A stretch of DNA of 64,000 bases from Schistocerca nitens (taxonomy: Eukaryota > Arthropoda > Insecta > Orthoptera > Acrididae): contig NC_064614.1 of the NCBI RefSeq assembly GCF_023898315.1, positions 1,057,232,432 through 1,057,296,431 of the forward strand. Direction: 5' to 3'. The notes below the pieces were generated by a model. It saw nothing but the letters and a program-made list of their open reading frames with translations. It had not been told where the DNA came from and made no database searches. Within the stretch, counting starts at the first letter, position 1. Each line of letters opens with the position of its first letter. The translations under genes were made by a program, and so were the position numbers. Below are positions 34,179-44,002 of the stretch, piece after piece.

Positions 34179-34318
34179 TTAGGCCCTTCCTTTGATCCTC
34201 TCCAGGAGAGAGTGCCGCAGTTGCCCCCTGCTGACCTTTCCAGTGGCCATGCGAGGGATGGAGTCTACTAGGAAGACACCCCCATGTAGCAGCTTCTCCT
34301 CGCTGCCCCGGGCTTTCT
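34179..34318 (-). CDS. Acyl-CoA synthetase (4CL/luciferase-like), terminal exon
   Basis: The acceptor is ...catttcag at 34319-34326 (minus strand), and the exon runs to a TAA at 34179-34181. It supplies two bases of a split codon plus 45 residues. It encodes the end of the small C-terminal domain of an AMP-binding enzyme: G-G-V-F-L-V-D-S-I-P-R, then A-T-G-K-V-S-R-G-Q-L, the A10 motif whose Lys (in T-G-K) is needed for adenylation. The enzyme activates a carboxylic acid with ATP and joins it to CoA; the substrate cannot be told. The protein ends K-G-R-A, which is not a canonical peroxisomal S-K-L. The phase (one base left over upstream, two bases here) fits the exon at 60912-61077 exactly. Confidence 0.88.
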
Positions 34319-34968
34319 CTGAAATGCAACACATGCCGCGTCTTCATTTCTCTGCAGTGAGAACTGTGGGTTATGTAGACAACAGTGGTGTAGCACATAA
34401 GGTGTTCCCTCTTAATGATAGGTATAACAACACACCAGATGTGGGGGTAACTTGCAGTAATGTTAGATGATAATAATAATGGTAAAACCCACACCATGAT
34501 ATGTAAAAATAGTGACTAATGTTTTATTATAACTTTAAATTTCACCAACGTAGTTCTCAGGGGATGACTTATATCTACATGACAACATCTCTGAAAAATG
34601 CGTTACAGAAGTAGCTTTGAACACACTAAGCTGTTGCAGATAATTTTCTGCGAGAGTCAAGCGTAGTGCCTGTGAATAGCTTTGTAACAGCCATTAGAGC
34701 ATCGTAGAAACACAATGCTATGTAACAGTTTGTCAAAAACAATCAATAGAGATAGATGAGATGCTGATGTAAATGTACACATCAGAAGTTGTTGGCAGTG
34801 ATAAATGTTTCCACTATACGTTCAGACTTCATCGTGAGAAACGTTATGATGAAGCACCACCATTGGTCCGGATGTCAACAACCGTTTTACACGAACAAGT
34901 GTGACGTTAATAAAGGTTTGCATGAGTGAAATGTTTTTCTTAATTTGTACCTCTCCTCCCTCCCCGCC

Positions 34969-34974
34969 CGCCCG

Positions 34975-35014
<40 letters not shown>
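34969..35014. repeat. (CG)n-(AC)n microsatellite
   Basis: A cccgcccgcgcgcgcg run passes into about 16 AC units. ORFs across it are artefacts. Confidence 0.95.
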
Positions 35015-35018
<4 letters not shown>

Positions 35019-35343
35019 AAGCGAATGGAAAAACGTATGGGATCTGTTTTTTCACAAGATCCATCTTCACATGGGGTTCAACTTGGTGTTGTAAGTTTGA
35101 CGTCAGTTAGGATAAGACAGCCAATAATCACAGAGCACTGTTTTCTGCATATCGTTTCAACGGACATCCAAATAAGTGTGCTGTCAACGCTTAAATTGTT
35201 TCCAAGTGTTGTCTTCGGCGACACCTTCCAAAAATGTTAGAAACGTTGCCAACATTGCATTTTTCGTTAGCATACGTAGTCAGTGTAACCTGTCAGGACT
35301 GCAAGTAAGGCTCTTGGTGCAACGTATGTCGATCACTCAAAAC
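35015..35343. other. Intronic spacer
   Basis: No gene, RNA or known repeat is seen between the microsatellite and the Tc1-like relic. Confidence 0.3.
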
Positions 35344-36463
35344 TACACAGGTGTGAGCAGAAATTTGGAAGCACCATAAACATAACATATTACCATGTTT
35401 AATATGGTGTAGGAAATCTGCTGCCATTCGAAACAGCTTCCAGTCGTGTCGGAATAGACAAATACGGGTCCTGTATGTTTTCGAAGAAAATCTTATATCA
35501 TTAATTCTGTATAATAGTGGCAAGTTCAGGTAACGATAACCCAGGTAAATAGCGGTCTAGCACCGTTCTCTGCAAAGTAGACCACGAAGGCTCAATAACA
35601 TTCAGATCTGGTGATGGTGGTGCCCGCAAGAGATGCAACAATTTATCTTGTGCACACAAATCCAGGCCTGGATGCTCCTAGCTGTGTGATGCGGGGCACT
35701 GTAGTGTTGTAACACAGCATGACCATTAGGGAACCAACACTGTAGCATCTGCCAAAATCGACAATATTTCACTCTTGTGACGTAAACTCGACCAGAAGAT
35801 GGAAACACTGTGAAACAAGAAACATCAGATGAAATGACATTTTTGCATAATTGCTTCATAGACCAGGTTTTAAGCCTTCGGTATCAAGTTATCTTGTTAC
35901 TGGTATTTTCGTCAATGATGACTGGTTTTGGAACTCCAACACGCCCTCAGTTCCCTGATTACGGAGCTCCCTACGTCTTGTTTCGGTGTGACAGTGTTCG
36001 AGAGTGCGGGCATTCGCTTGTGCGATGGCTTTTGCAGTTGCCCTCGTATTTCTCGTTACAATCCTCTTTAATAACGGTCAGTCACGACCACTGAACCTAC
36101 ACTTTCGTTCGCGTTGTGACTTAGAGGTTGATGCTTTTCCGTTTTCCCTGCAGGCGGTATAAATGGTCGATGTGGCGCCTCTAGAAACACCAAACAATTC
36201 GACTACCCTACTTACGGAAGGACCCAGCGACGATCACCAATAATTTGCCCACTTTAGAAGGCACTGAGCTCCGAGGTAATGCATTCACGACTACTCAGAA
36301 TATTTTTATGACTACGAGTGATACATTCAACGCGTCGAGGACATTGCATAGGTGCCGTTTGCGGTCAAATACAAAGGCGCAGCCTGCAAGCTTGGATAGC
36401 ATCGGTAGTTCCGTTCATGCGTTTCTTTCTCATGGTGTCGCATATTTTTGTCCAACCCCTATA
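35344..36463 (-). mobile_element. Decayed Tc1-like element with diverged inverted repeats
   Basis: The right end catatttttgtccaacccct (to 36460) is a terminus I recognise as a common Tc1-like inverted repeat. The left end (tacacaggtgtgagcagaaa, from 35344) is a diverged counterpart. TA lies at both ends. A minus-strand transposase relic lies between them. Total about 1.1 kb. Confidence 0.75.
35390..36330 (-). pseudogene. Tc1-like transposase relic
   Basis: Minus-strand pieces in order: a helix-turn-helix with V-E-L-F-G-V-S-R-G-A-T-S (near 36190), L-L-K-R-I-V-T-R-N-T-R-A-T-A (near 36050), W-F-P-N-G-H-A-V-L-Q with S-A-P-H-H-T-A-R-S-I-Q-A-W (about 35735-35670), and S-L-P-E-L-A, L-S-I-P-T-R-L-E-A-V near the end (35540-35420). 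These are the successive landmarks of a Tc1 transposase; where active members have Q-D-x-A-P the second catalytic Asp is replaced. Frames change several times and stops are present. Inactive. Confidence 0.7.
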
Positions 36464-37457
36464 CATTACACATGTCTAACGTACCAAGCCGTGGTAGGTG
36501 AAAATCACCACCAGAAGCGTGGATGGTAAATCGAAAGGGTTGCAAAGAAACGACGGGTCCCCTTACAGACAGATGTATCGGTTTGCTACGGAGCGACCTC
36601 CCTTGCGACCGGAATACAAATTGAACAAATCACAGGCCAGCGCTTAGTTGTGGATGTACTCTTTCCTGCAGAAAGCGTAGCTGGCTTCATTTCAAATAGA
36701 CAAAGAGAGCCTATGTTCCAGAATGTCACCTAGGGAGATTTTTTTCCCTTATTCAACATACAGCTGATAGAAAATTAATACTGAAGGTCTGAGTAAGGTC
36801 GATGAAGCTGCCGGCTCATAACTAGATAACGCAACCAAAGCTGTGCGAATATGTCTGCAGAGGAAGGGTTCGAAAAGACAGTTGTTGCTGGGACCTCGAG
36901 AACTGCAGATGCATAGAGGCAACATCAGATTTGAGTGACGTTCCACACTGCCTAGATGTGTCTCTTCCAATACTTTAGTCGTACAGCGTTGTGGCTTCCT
37001 CTTAACTTTCAATTTGTTGTTTAGTTAATTTTCAAAGAGGAAATTAGTAGAAGCTGAGACTTCTGATTTTCCACCGCTAGTCAATGGTTTAATTGTGTTA
37101 AAATATTAGCCTAATAGTTAACTTACGCATCTTGTATGATTAGAAAGGGAGTTTTACGTGTGATACGCTGAAGTAGCTGTAAATGGATCATGCTCATAGC
37201 AATAAAAATCCCATTTACATTACTTTCATGAATTTATTTCAGGATGACAATGTGCAACTAATATATACAGAGTGTTAAATGTATCCGTTGTGCACAGGGC
37301 ACAGAGATGACAGTTTGGGTTGGGACTGACGCCACACCGCTTTTTTTGTTTTAATTTTGTCCTTCATTACACATACGCAACAGACATTCGCTCCATATGT
37401 ACCATTTCGGCTCTTACGGAATTTGTGAAGAGAGTTCATCAAAATGCTACTGATAAT
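36464..37457. other. Intronic spacer, nothing recognised
   Basis: No gene or known repeat. A minus-strand ORF at 36749-37012 has no recognisable motif. Confidence 0.3.

Positions 37458-37459
<2 letters not shown>

Positions 37460-37513
<54 letters not shown>
37460..37513. repeat. (AC)n microsatellite
   Basis: About 26 AC units directly left of a family A SINE. A short (AC)n run also follows the SINE (37704-37714). Confidence 0.97.
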
Positions 37514-37514
<1 letters not shown>

Positions 37515-37704
37515 CCGGCCGGTGTGGCCGAGCGGTTCTAGGCGCTTCATCTGGAGCCGCGCGACCGCTACGGTCGCAGGTTCGAATCCTGCCTCGGGCA
37601 CGGATGTTTGTGATGTCCTTAGGTTAGTTAGGTTTAAGTAGTTCTAAGTTCTAGGCGACTGATGACCTCAGATGTTAAGTCCCATAGTGCTCAGAGCCAT
37701 TGGA
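37514..37704 (+). mobile_element. tRNA-Leu-like SINE (family A) inside an (AC)n tract
   Basis: Full-length plus-strand copy, from gccggccggtgtggccgagc to gagccattggaa. (AC)n lies on both sides, so it inserted into the microsatellite; the target duplication is itself AC repeat. Confidence 0.95.
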
Positions 37705-37715
37705 ACACACACACA

Positions 37716-38119
37716 AAATGTTTGATACTTCACTTGTTAGCGTAGTCATTTCTAAGAATATGAGGTTCCTTATGTGATTGTGCGCGATTCAACAGCAAAG
37801 GTTTTTAGTTGAGCAGCTGTGTACACTGTATTTGTTATTAAATCCCAGAACCTTATAGATGGCCGTTATGAGTAATGAAGTGTAGCAAGTCAACGACTCG
37901 TAGCGCCCCACAGGGCGGCGCTGCAGTAACTGTCTTCGCTGCCGTACCGTCTATGGGGACGCAGCACTCCTGTTGTACTGTGGCTGGTGCCCTCTGAATG
38001 CTCGAAGTCTGAGAGCATTCCCTGTGCTGGCAGTTAAGTGACAGTTCCCTTAAAATGGTAGATTTTAGCTAATGTACGAAGGTCGTAGCGCCACTGTGAG
38101 CCAAGTAGTGTAAGCCCAG
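37716..38119. other. Intronic spacer
   Basis: No gene or known repeat is seen. Confidence 0.3.
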
Positions 38120-38130
38120 CCGAGCCAACA

Positions 38131-38189
38131 AAATGGTTCAAATAGGTCTAATCACTATGGGACTTAACATCTGAGGTCATCAGTCCCCT
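38131..38189 (-). mobile_element. 59-bp SINE (family A) fragment with perfect target duplication
   Basis: Only the last 59 bp of the SINE is present, read on the minus strand from aggggactgatgacctcaga to the end. It is flanked by ccgagccaaca at 38120-38130 and 38190-38200. The duplication shows it inserted in this short form. Confidence 0.9.
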
Positions 38190-38200
38190 CCGAGCCAACA

Positions 38201-39051
38201 GAGTGCCGTGCTAACGACTGTCTCTTGAGATGCACAGATAGCCGAAAAAACATAGTAGGTATTAGAAGGCTGCGCTTTCAAATAGCATTTACAGTCAATA
38301 TTCTCACAAAATACTTCTTACTTTTATGTAATTAAAGCTTAAAAATCGTTGGCTATAAAGATTCAGTCACGTGATCGAAAACGCTCTGTTATTGGCTGAA
38401 GCTCTGATCACGTTACCGACTAGGAGTAAGACGAAGTTACACGTGTGTTACATGTGTGTTAGCGGAAGTTACAAGGATTTTACATACTTTTTCGGCATAC
38501 GGTTTATCTATTTAGTGATGGAAAACGCAGTTAAACTTTCACGTGACAATAGATAGGAAGGTTGTAAACGCTGATAGTGGAATCCTTGTGAAAGTTGATC
38601 CGTTTATGCTCCATTTGTTTAGAGCGGCGATATGTGCAACGGTGGAAATTCTCTTCCCTGCTCCCTGGAACATCATTAAACTCGCTCGAAACTATGGAAT
38701 GAGAGAACTTTTGCAAATGGTTTCGTATATTGTAACTAGATTGTCGACTACCAGTCATGAGCTAGGAGCCAAAGTACAAAAAAGTTATTCTTGCCAAATC
38801 TTAGTGCTGAAACGCAAGAAATTCAGTAGACACACACATCCTAGCAGGCGCTTTCTGCCATAATGGATAGTGTATCTACCAGCGTTGCAAGACGTCACAT
38901 GTTCGACTCCAGGAACTGTCATTTACTATTAAAAATTTCACACGAAATACAAAAATAGCCTTAGCAAGACTGATTGTAGCGGTATTTTCGATGGTAGGAT
39001 GTGTCATATATAGCTTCACATTAATCTTAATCTATGAAATGGACAACAGAG
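38201..39051. other. Intronic spacer with a tRNA-Arg-like stretch at 38858-38925
   Basis: The text taatggatagtgtatctacc and gttcgactcc at 38861-38910 resembles the A- and B-boxes of tRNA-Arg, but the arms do not pair, so this is a pseudo-tRNA or SINE head at most. Nothing else is recognised. Confidence 0.3.
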
Positions 39052-39062
39052 GATAAATACAT

Positions 39063-39252
39063 GCCGGCCGGAGTGGAAGAGCGGTTCTAGGCGCTACAGT
39101 CTGGAACGGCGCGACCGCTACAGTCGCGGGTTCGAATCCTGAATTGGGCTTGGATGTGTGTGATGTCCTTAGGTTAGTTATATGTAAGTAGTTCTAAGAT
39201 CTAGAAGACTGATGACCTCAGCAGTTAAGTCCCATAGTGCTCAGAACCATTT
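39063..39252 (+). mobile_element. tRNA-Leu-like SINE (family A)
   Basis: Full-length plus-strand copy with an 11-bp target duplication, gataaatacat, at 39052-39062 and 39253-39263. Confidence 0.95.
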
Positions 39253-39263
39253 GATAAATACAT

Positions 39264-39985
39264 TTACTACCCGAACAAACAATTCGCAATTTTGGAAAGC
39301 ATTGCTAGTAGTGTAGATACCGTCATACGCCCACAGTATAACGAAGTTTAGGACGTTGAGGTTTTTTGTACGGAGAGAAACAAAGCGAGCACAGCACGCA
39401 CATAACACCAACATAAGGGCTGTGATGTTCGTGAGTGTCAACTAACGTCAGTGTCTGAAGCAGACTTACTCCATCTTTATGTAAGATAACGAAACTTTAA
39501 AAGTTTAAACAATAAGGACCCTAGCTGGACAGTACGAAGATAAAAAGAACTTAGTTCCTCATAAAGTAAAACCTGTGTGGTCACATTAACTACAAAATAT
39601 CTTTTTGAACGTGACGTGTGTGAACATCAATTGCAATCGTAAGTGCAAGTTATCAACAAGGAATACACAGCAATAATTTGTTTCTCATCGGTGTGGTGAA
39701 GTGTTGTACTTCTGAATATGAGAGGATTGTCGAGTCGCTTGACAAATAAAATTACGAGCGTGATATTGGATATAACGACAATTTTCACTGAGATTTTTCT
39801 TTCGCTGAATGGCACTGTCCTTCCTTGTAACAGAGGGAAAGCATATCTCTAACGTAAACATATTTTTAATTAACTTAGTGAACGTGCATGGAAGCGGTAG
39901 TAATTTGCCGGTAGAGTGCAACCACATTTTGCGAATATTCTCATACTCCGTAACATTCAAAAACAACTTTTCAGCTGTTTTTATA
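39264..39985. other. Intronic spacer, nothing recognised
   Basis: AT-rich with overlapping short ORFs on both strands and no recognisable motif. Confidence 0.3.
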
Positions 39986-40158
39986 TACTGGGTGGAGAAA
40001 AATTGTCTCACGAAATTTTAACCCTGGATAGCTGATGCCAGTAGCAACCAAAATTACTGATGCTTTGTAGGTCGACAACGCGCTCTGTTTGGCCGTGAGA
40101 TTGCCCTGTTGCCGTTCGTCGGTTGACGGGCAGCGTTATGGTTGTCGGTTCACACATA

Positions 40159-41583
40159 CACTCCTGGAAATGGAAAAAAGAACACATTGACACCGGTGTG
40201 TCAGACCCACCATACTTGCTCCGGACACTGCGAGAGGGCTGTACAAGCAATGATCACACGCACGGCACAGCGGACACACCAGGACCCGCGGTGTTGGCCG
40301 TCGAATGGCGCTAGCTGCGCAGCATTTGTGCACCGCCGCCGTCAGTGTCAGCCAGTTTGCCGTGGCATACGGAGCTCCATCGCAGTCTTTAACACTGGTA
40401 GCATGCCGCGACAGCGTGGACGTGAACCGTATGTGCAGTTGACGGACTTTGAGCGAGGGCGTATAGTGGGCATGCGGGAGGCCGGGTGGACGTACCGCCG
40501 AATTGCTCAACACGTGGGGCGTGAGGTCTCCACAGTACATCGATGTTGTCGCCAGTGGTCGGCGGAAGGTGCACGTGCCCGTCGACCTGGGACCGGACCG
40601 CAGCGACGCACGGATGCACGCCAAGACCGTAGGATCCTACGCAGTGCCGTAGGGGACCGCACCGCCACTTCCCAGCAAATTAGGGACACTGTTGCTCCTG
40701 GGGTATCGGCGAGGACCATTCGCAACCGTCTCCATGAAGCTGGGCTACGGTCCCGCACACCGTTAGGCCGTCTTCCGCTCACGCCCCAACATCGTGCAGC
40801 CTGCCTCCAGTGGTGTCGCGACAGGCGTGAATGGAGGGACGAATGGAGGAGACGTGTCGTCTTCAGCGATGAGAGTCGCTTCTGCCTTGGTGCCAATGAT
40901 GGTCGTATGCGTGTTTGGCGCCGTGCAGGTGAGCGCCACAATCAGGACTGCATACGACCGAGGCACAGGGGGCCAACACCCGGCATCATGGTGTGGGGAG
41001 CGATCTCCTACACTGGCCGTACACCACTGGTGATCGTCGAGGGGACACTGAATAGTGCACGGTACATCCAAACCGTCATCGAACCCATCGTTCTACCATT
41101 CCTAGACCGGCAAGGGAACTTGCTGTTCCAACAGGACAATGCACGTCCGCATGTATCCCGTGCCACCCAACGTGCTCTAGAAGGTGTAAGTCAACTACCC
41201 TGGCCAGCAAGATCTCCGGATCTGTCCCCCATTGAGCATGTTTGGGACTGGATGAAGCGTTGTCTCACGCGGTCTGCACGTCCAGCACGAACGCTGGTCC
41301 AACTGAGGCGCCAGGTGGAAATGGCATGGCAAGCCGTTCCACAGGACTACATCCAGCATCTCTACGATCGTCTCCATGGGAGAATAGCAGCCTGCATTGC
41401 TGCGAAAGGTGGATATACACTGTACTAGTGCCGACATTGTGCATGCTCTGTTGCCTGTGTCTATGTGCCTGTGGTTGTGTCAGTGTGATCATGTGATGTA
41501 TCTGACCCCAGGAATGTGTCAATAAAGTTTCCCCTTCCTGGGACAATGAATTCACGGTGTTCTTATTTCAATTTCCAGGAGTG
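40159..41583 (+). mobile_element. Full-length Tc1-like transposon, copy 2
   Basis: 1,425 bp with inverted ends cactcctggaaatggaaaaa (40159) and the counterpart ending aatttccaggagtg (41583), and TA on both sides (40157-40158, 41584-41585). It is nearly identical to copy 1 at 25741-27162 but lies on the opposite strand. It inserted between the left inverted repeat and the transposase gene of the mariner-like element. Confidence 0.97.
40403..41428 (+). CDS. Tc1-like transposase, intact (copy 2)
   Basis: 341 codons from the Met at 40403 (M-P-R-Q-R-G). An upstream in-frame Met at 40142 lies outside the transposon and is not the start. Two helix-turn-helix regions (about residues 12-52 and 75-112) precede the DDE core: D156 (F-S-D-E-S), D245 (Q-Q-D-N-A) and E278 (S-P-I-E-H-V), with 32 residues between the last two. 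Compared with copy 1 it has E for K at 41, R for S at 70, C for R at 134, an extra Arg about four residues before the first catalytic Asp, A for D soon after it, and C for R near 287. The extra Arg in an otherwise conserved W-R-R-V-V-F-S-D segment could affect activity. It ends G-G-Y-T-L-Y like copy 1. Confidence 0.95.
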   Translation: MPRQRGREPYVQLTDFERGRIVGMREAGWTYRRIAQHVGREVSTVHRCCRQWSAEGARARRPGTGPQRRTDARQDRRILRSAVGDRTATSQQIRDTVAPGVSARTIRNRLHEAGLRSRTPLGRLPLTPQHRAACLQWCRDRREWRDEWRRRVVFSDESRFCLGANDGRMRVWRRAGERHNQDCIRPRHRGPTPGIMVWGAISYTGRTPLVIVEGTLNSARYIQTVIEPIVLPFLDRQGNLLFQQDNARPHVSRATQRALEGVSQLPWPARSPDLSPIEHVWDWMKRCLTRSARPARTLVQLRRQVEMAWQAVPQDYIQHLYDRLHGRIAACIAAKGGYTLY

Positions 41584-41962
41584 TACAAACGTCCCTCACC
41601 CCATCGCCGTCCAAACGTGATACGTGCAAGTGTCGAAAAGGTCTTCCTGTTTGTCTCCACCTCACGTCAGAGGCATTCACACATAAGCTTCGCTTCGGAG
41701 CACACACACACGTGACCTGCGATTTAGTCATACAGTAAGCATGGCGGCACAGTATTCGTTTGAAGAACGAGATATGGTTTTTGTTTATGGACTAGCTGAC
41801 GGTAATGTGCATGAAGCTCGACGTTTGTACGAGGAACGGTACCCAGCAAGACGCCACACACACCGGCAAATGTTTACAGCAGTTCACCGACGACTTGGCG
41901 AACCAGGCTCGTTAGCGGGATATCATGGTGAGGGGTGATGCTGGTTGACCTCAACACGTCGG

Positions 41963-43548
41963 TGTGGGGAAGCAGCCTACTCACGCCTTATAAAATTCTC
42001 ATCAGTCTTTCCATTGTGTGCCAGCCTAGTCCGCTGTAACTAGCTCTGACGTCATAAATGTTGCGCAATACTTTAAAAATCAAGTAAATAACCTGAAACG
42101 TTTCTAGCATGTCAGGAATAATACTAAATCAATATGTGTTGAATATCAGTTCGATAACTTTAACCATTTTCAAAATTTGGACGTTTTTCTGTAAAAATCA
42201 TTGGCGCAACAGAAAAGAGCTAGAGACTTAAAATTTATATTTAGATTCCTTTTTCATAATAATTTAATAGAAACAGTACTTTGGATCTCACAAATGAAAA
42301 TTTTAGTTGAAATTCATGATTTTCTGGTTTTTGCCTTAAAAATTAAGGAAGCAAGATAGATAAAGTAGGCTAATAAATAAGGCTAGGATGTTTATATTTA
42401 AGTAGAAGGGAGATCCGCTATAATCATAAAGATGTGAGTAGTTTCAATTGAATAACTATAAAACTATAGCGATAGCGTATCTCCAAAGGGCAAGTTCAGA
42501 GCTCGTGTACTGCGTGTAGTGTAATTAAATTAATTCTCTCGCCCAAAATAATTGACTTAGCCACGTCAGACTTTTATTATGATTACTTACCTGTGTGCTG
42601 AATGCACATTTAAATTGAGAGCTTCATCGGCCATCAGCAAAAGAAGTTATGATTTATTCAGTAACTTAAAGTGGTGCATTACTAGCCCAGCGGCTAGTTG
42701 GGAGAGCCGATTTGATCAGGTGCTCCCTTAGCCGTCCGCACCGCGGCTTTATATATAAGAACGCTGCGCGAGAGAAGAAGGCCCCAGTTCTCTCCAGACG
42801 CTGAATAGCACACCATCTGTGTCGGGACTCGCCTCGCGTCGCGTCGCGTCGGTATCATTGCTAATAACAGCCTCGGGTGCCGTAATAAGTTACTCGGGAT
42901 ACGCGTAACCATGAAATCATTTTCAAGTGAAGTGTTAATTCTGGGATGACTTTAATGATCTATATTCAGTTTGCGTATGTCGTATTTTCACGTGCCGCCG
43001 CGGGACAGACATTCTACCATTATTTAGCGTGGCGTTTGATGAACATTATCATCGAATTATGGCGAGCATTCATTTAAACATTTAATTTGGACAGTTATAG
43101 TTGCATCAGTGCATTAGACTCTGAACTGCTCTGGTAGTTGGATTGTGTTGTGTGTTTTTTTTTTTTTTTTTTTTTTCATCCGTGACTTTCAGAATATAGC
43201 GAAAGTTTTTACACGATCGTTTTTGATTATGAATCCCAGACAATTTCCTAATTCCTCAGAGCTTTAAGCTGTAGCTGTAAGTGTATTTCTCAGATGAAGT
43301 GGGCACTAGGAATTCTAATTACAGGCTTCATGTTTTGCTAATCACTTTCTGGTTGCCAATATTGTAGTTAGAGAGCCAGTGTTGAGAACGGAAAAAGACA
43401 GCATAAATAATAGGAACATTTTTATAACAATTAATTCCACCCGCCGCCCCACATATGGTTAATCGGTCGGGAAATGCATTCTTTACTACATTGCATTCTA
43501 CAACATTTTATACAACAAATAACAATTAATTCCACCCGCCGCCCCACA
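41963..43548. mobile_element. Probable solo LTR inserted in the mariner-like transposase
   Basis: 1,586 bp starting TGTGGGG and ending CCCCACA, with no coding frame. A TATA-like tttatatataag stands at 42748-42759, with a plausible transcription start region after it. The flanks are gtcgg and acggg, so a 4-bp target duplication is at best imperfect. The last 30 bp (43519-43548) also occur 95 bp earlier (43424-43453). Position inside a readable transposase shows it is an insertion; calling it an LTR is an inference. Confidence 0.6.
42748..42759 (+). promoter_or_regulatory. TATA-box-like sequence in the probable solo LTR
   Basis: The text tttatatataag lies within GC-richer DNA and is followed about 30 bp on by ctctccagacgc. 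This suits an LTR promoter, but no start site can be shown. Confidence 0.4.
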
Positions 43549-43798
43549 ACGGGATGCTGCATTTGAAGAGACTGTTCTTGAGCGCTTCGAGGAAGCACCT
43601 ACGACAAGCGGGTCACTCATAGGTTAGTCTGGGAGGTTTTGAGGGATGACGGCCATCTTCCATTTAGTTTCCAGCCTGTTCAAGATCTAAATCCTGTGGC
43701 GGACTATGAACACCGGCTAGAGTTTTGCCGGTGGTTTCTACGGCGTGTTGCACGAGATCCCGACTTCCCCGCCATTGTGTTGTTTACCGACGAGTGCA

Positions 43799-44002
43799 AA
43801 AAAATGTTCAAATGTGTGTGAAATCTTATGGGACTCAAGTGCTAAGGTCATCAGTCCCTAAGCTTACACACTACTTAACCTAAATTATCCTACGGACAAA
43901 CACAGAGACACCCATGCCCGAGGGTGAACTCGAACCTCCGCCGGGACCAGCCGCAAAGTCAATGACTGCAGCGTCCAAACCGCTCGGCTAATCCCGCGCG
44001 GC
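43799..44002 (-). mobile_element. tRNA-like SINE (family B) at the first catalytic Asp codon region
   Basis: On the minus strand the head reads ggattagccgagcggtttgg, the B-box region aggttcgagttcaccctcgg, and the body ends cacacacatttgaacat. Family B shares the gatgacctta block with family A. A perfect 12-bp target duplication, ccgacgagtgca, lies at 43787-43798 and 44003-44014. Confidence 0.95.

Noticed and set aside
34039-34497. 152-codon minus-strand ORF covering the terminal exon
   Set aside because: It is in a different frame from the acyl-CoA synthetase exon, whose frame has clear motifs and splice phase.
34822-35110. ORFs with Cys-Val or Thr-His runs (also at 37275-37641)
   Set aside because: They are translations of the (AC)n microsatellites.
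38858-38925. tRNA-Arg gene
   Set aside because: A- and B-box-like text is present, but the T-arm and acceptor stem do not pair.
40142-40402. N-terminal extension of the second transposase
   Set aside because: The upstream Met lies outside the transposon's inverted repeat, and homologous starts begin at the Met at 40403.
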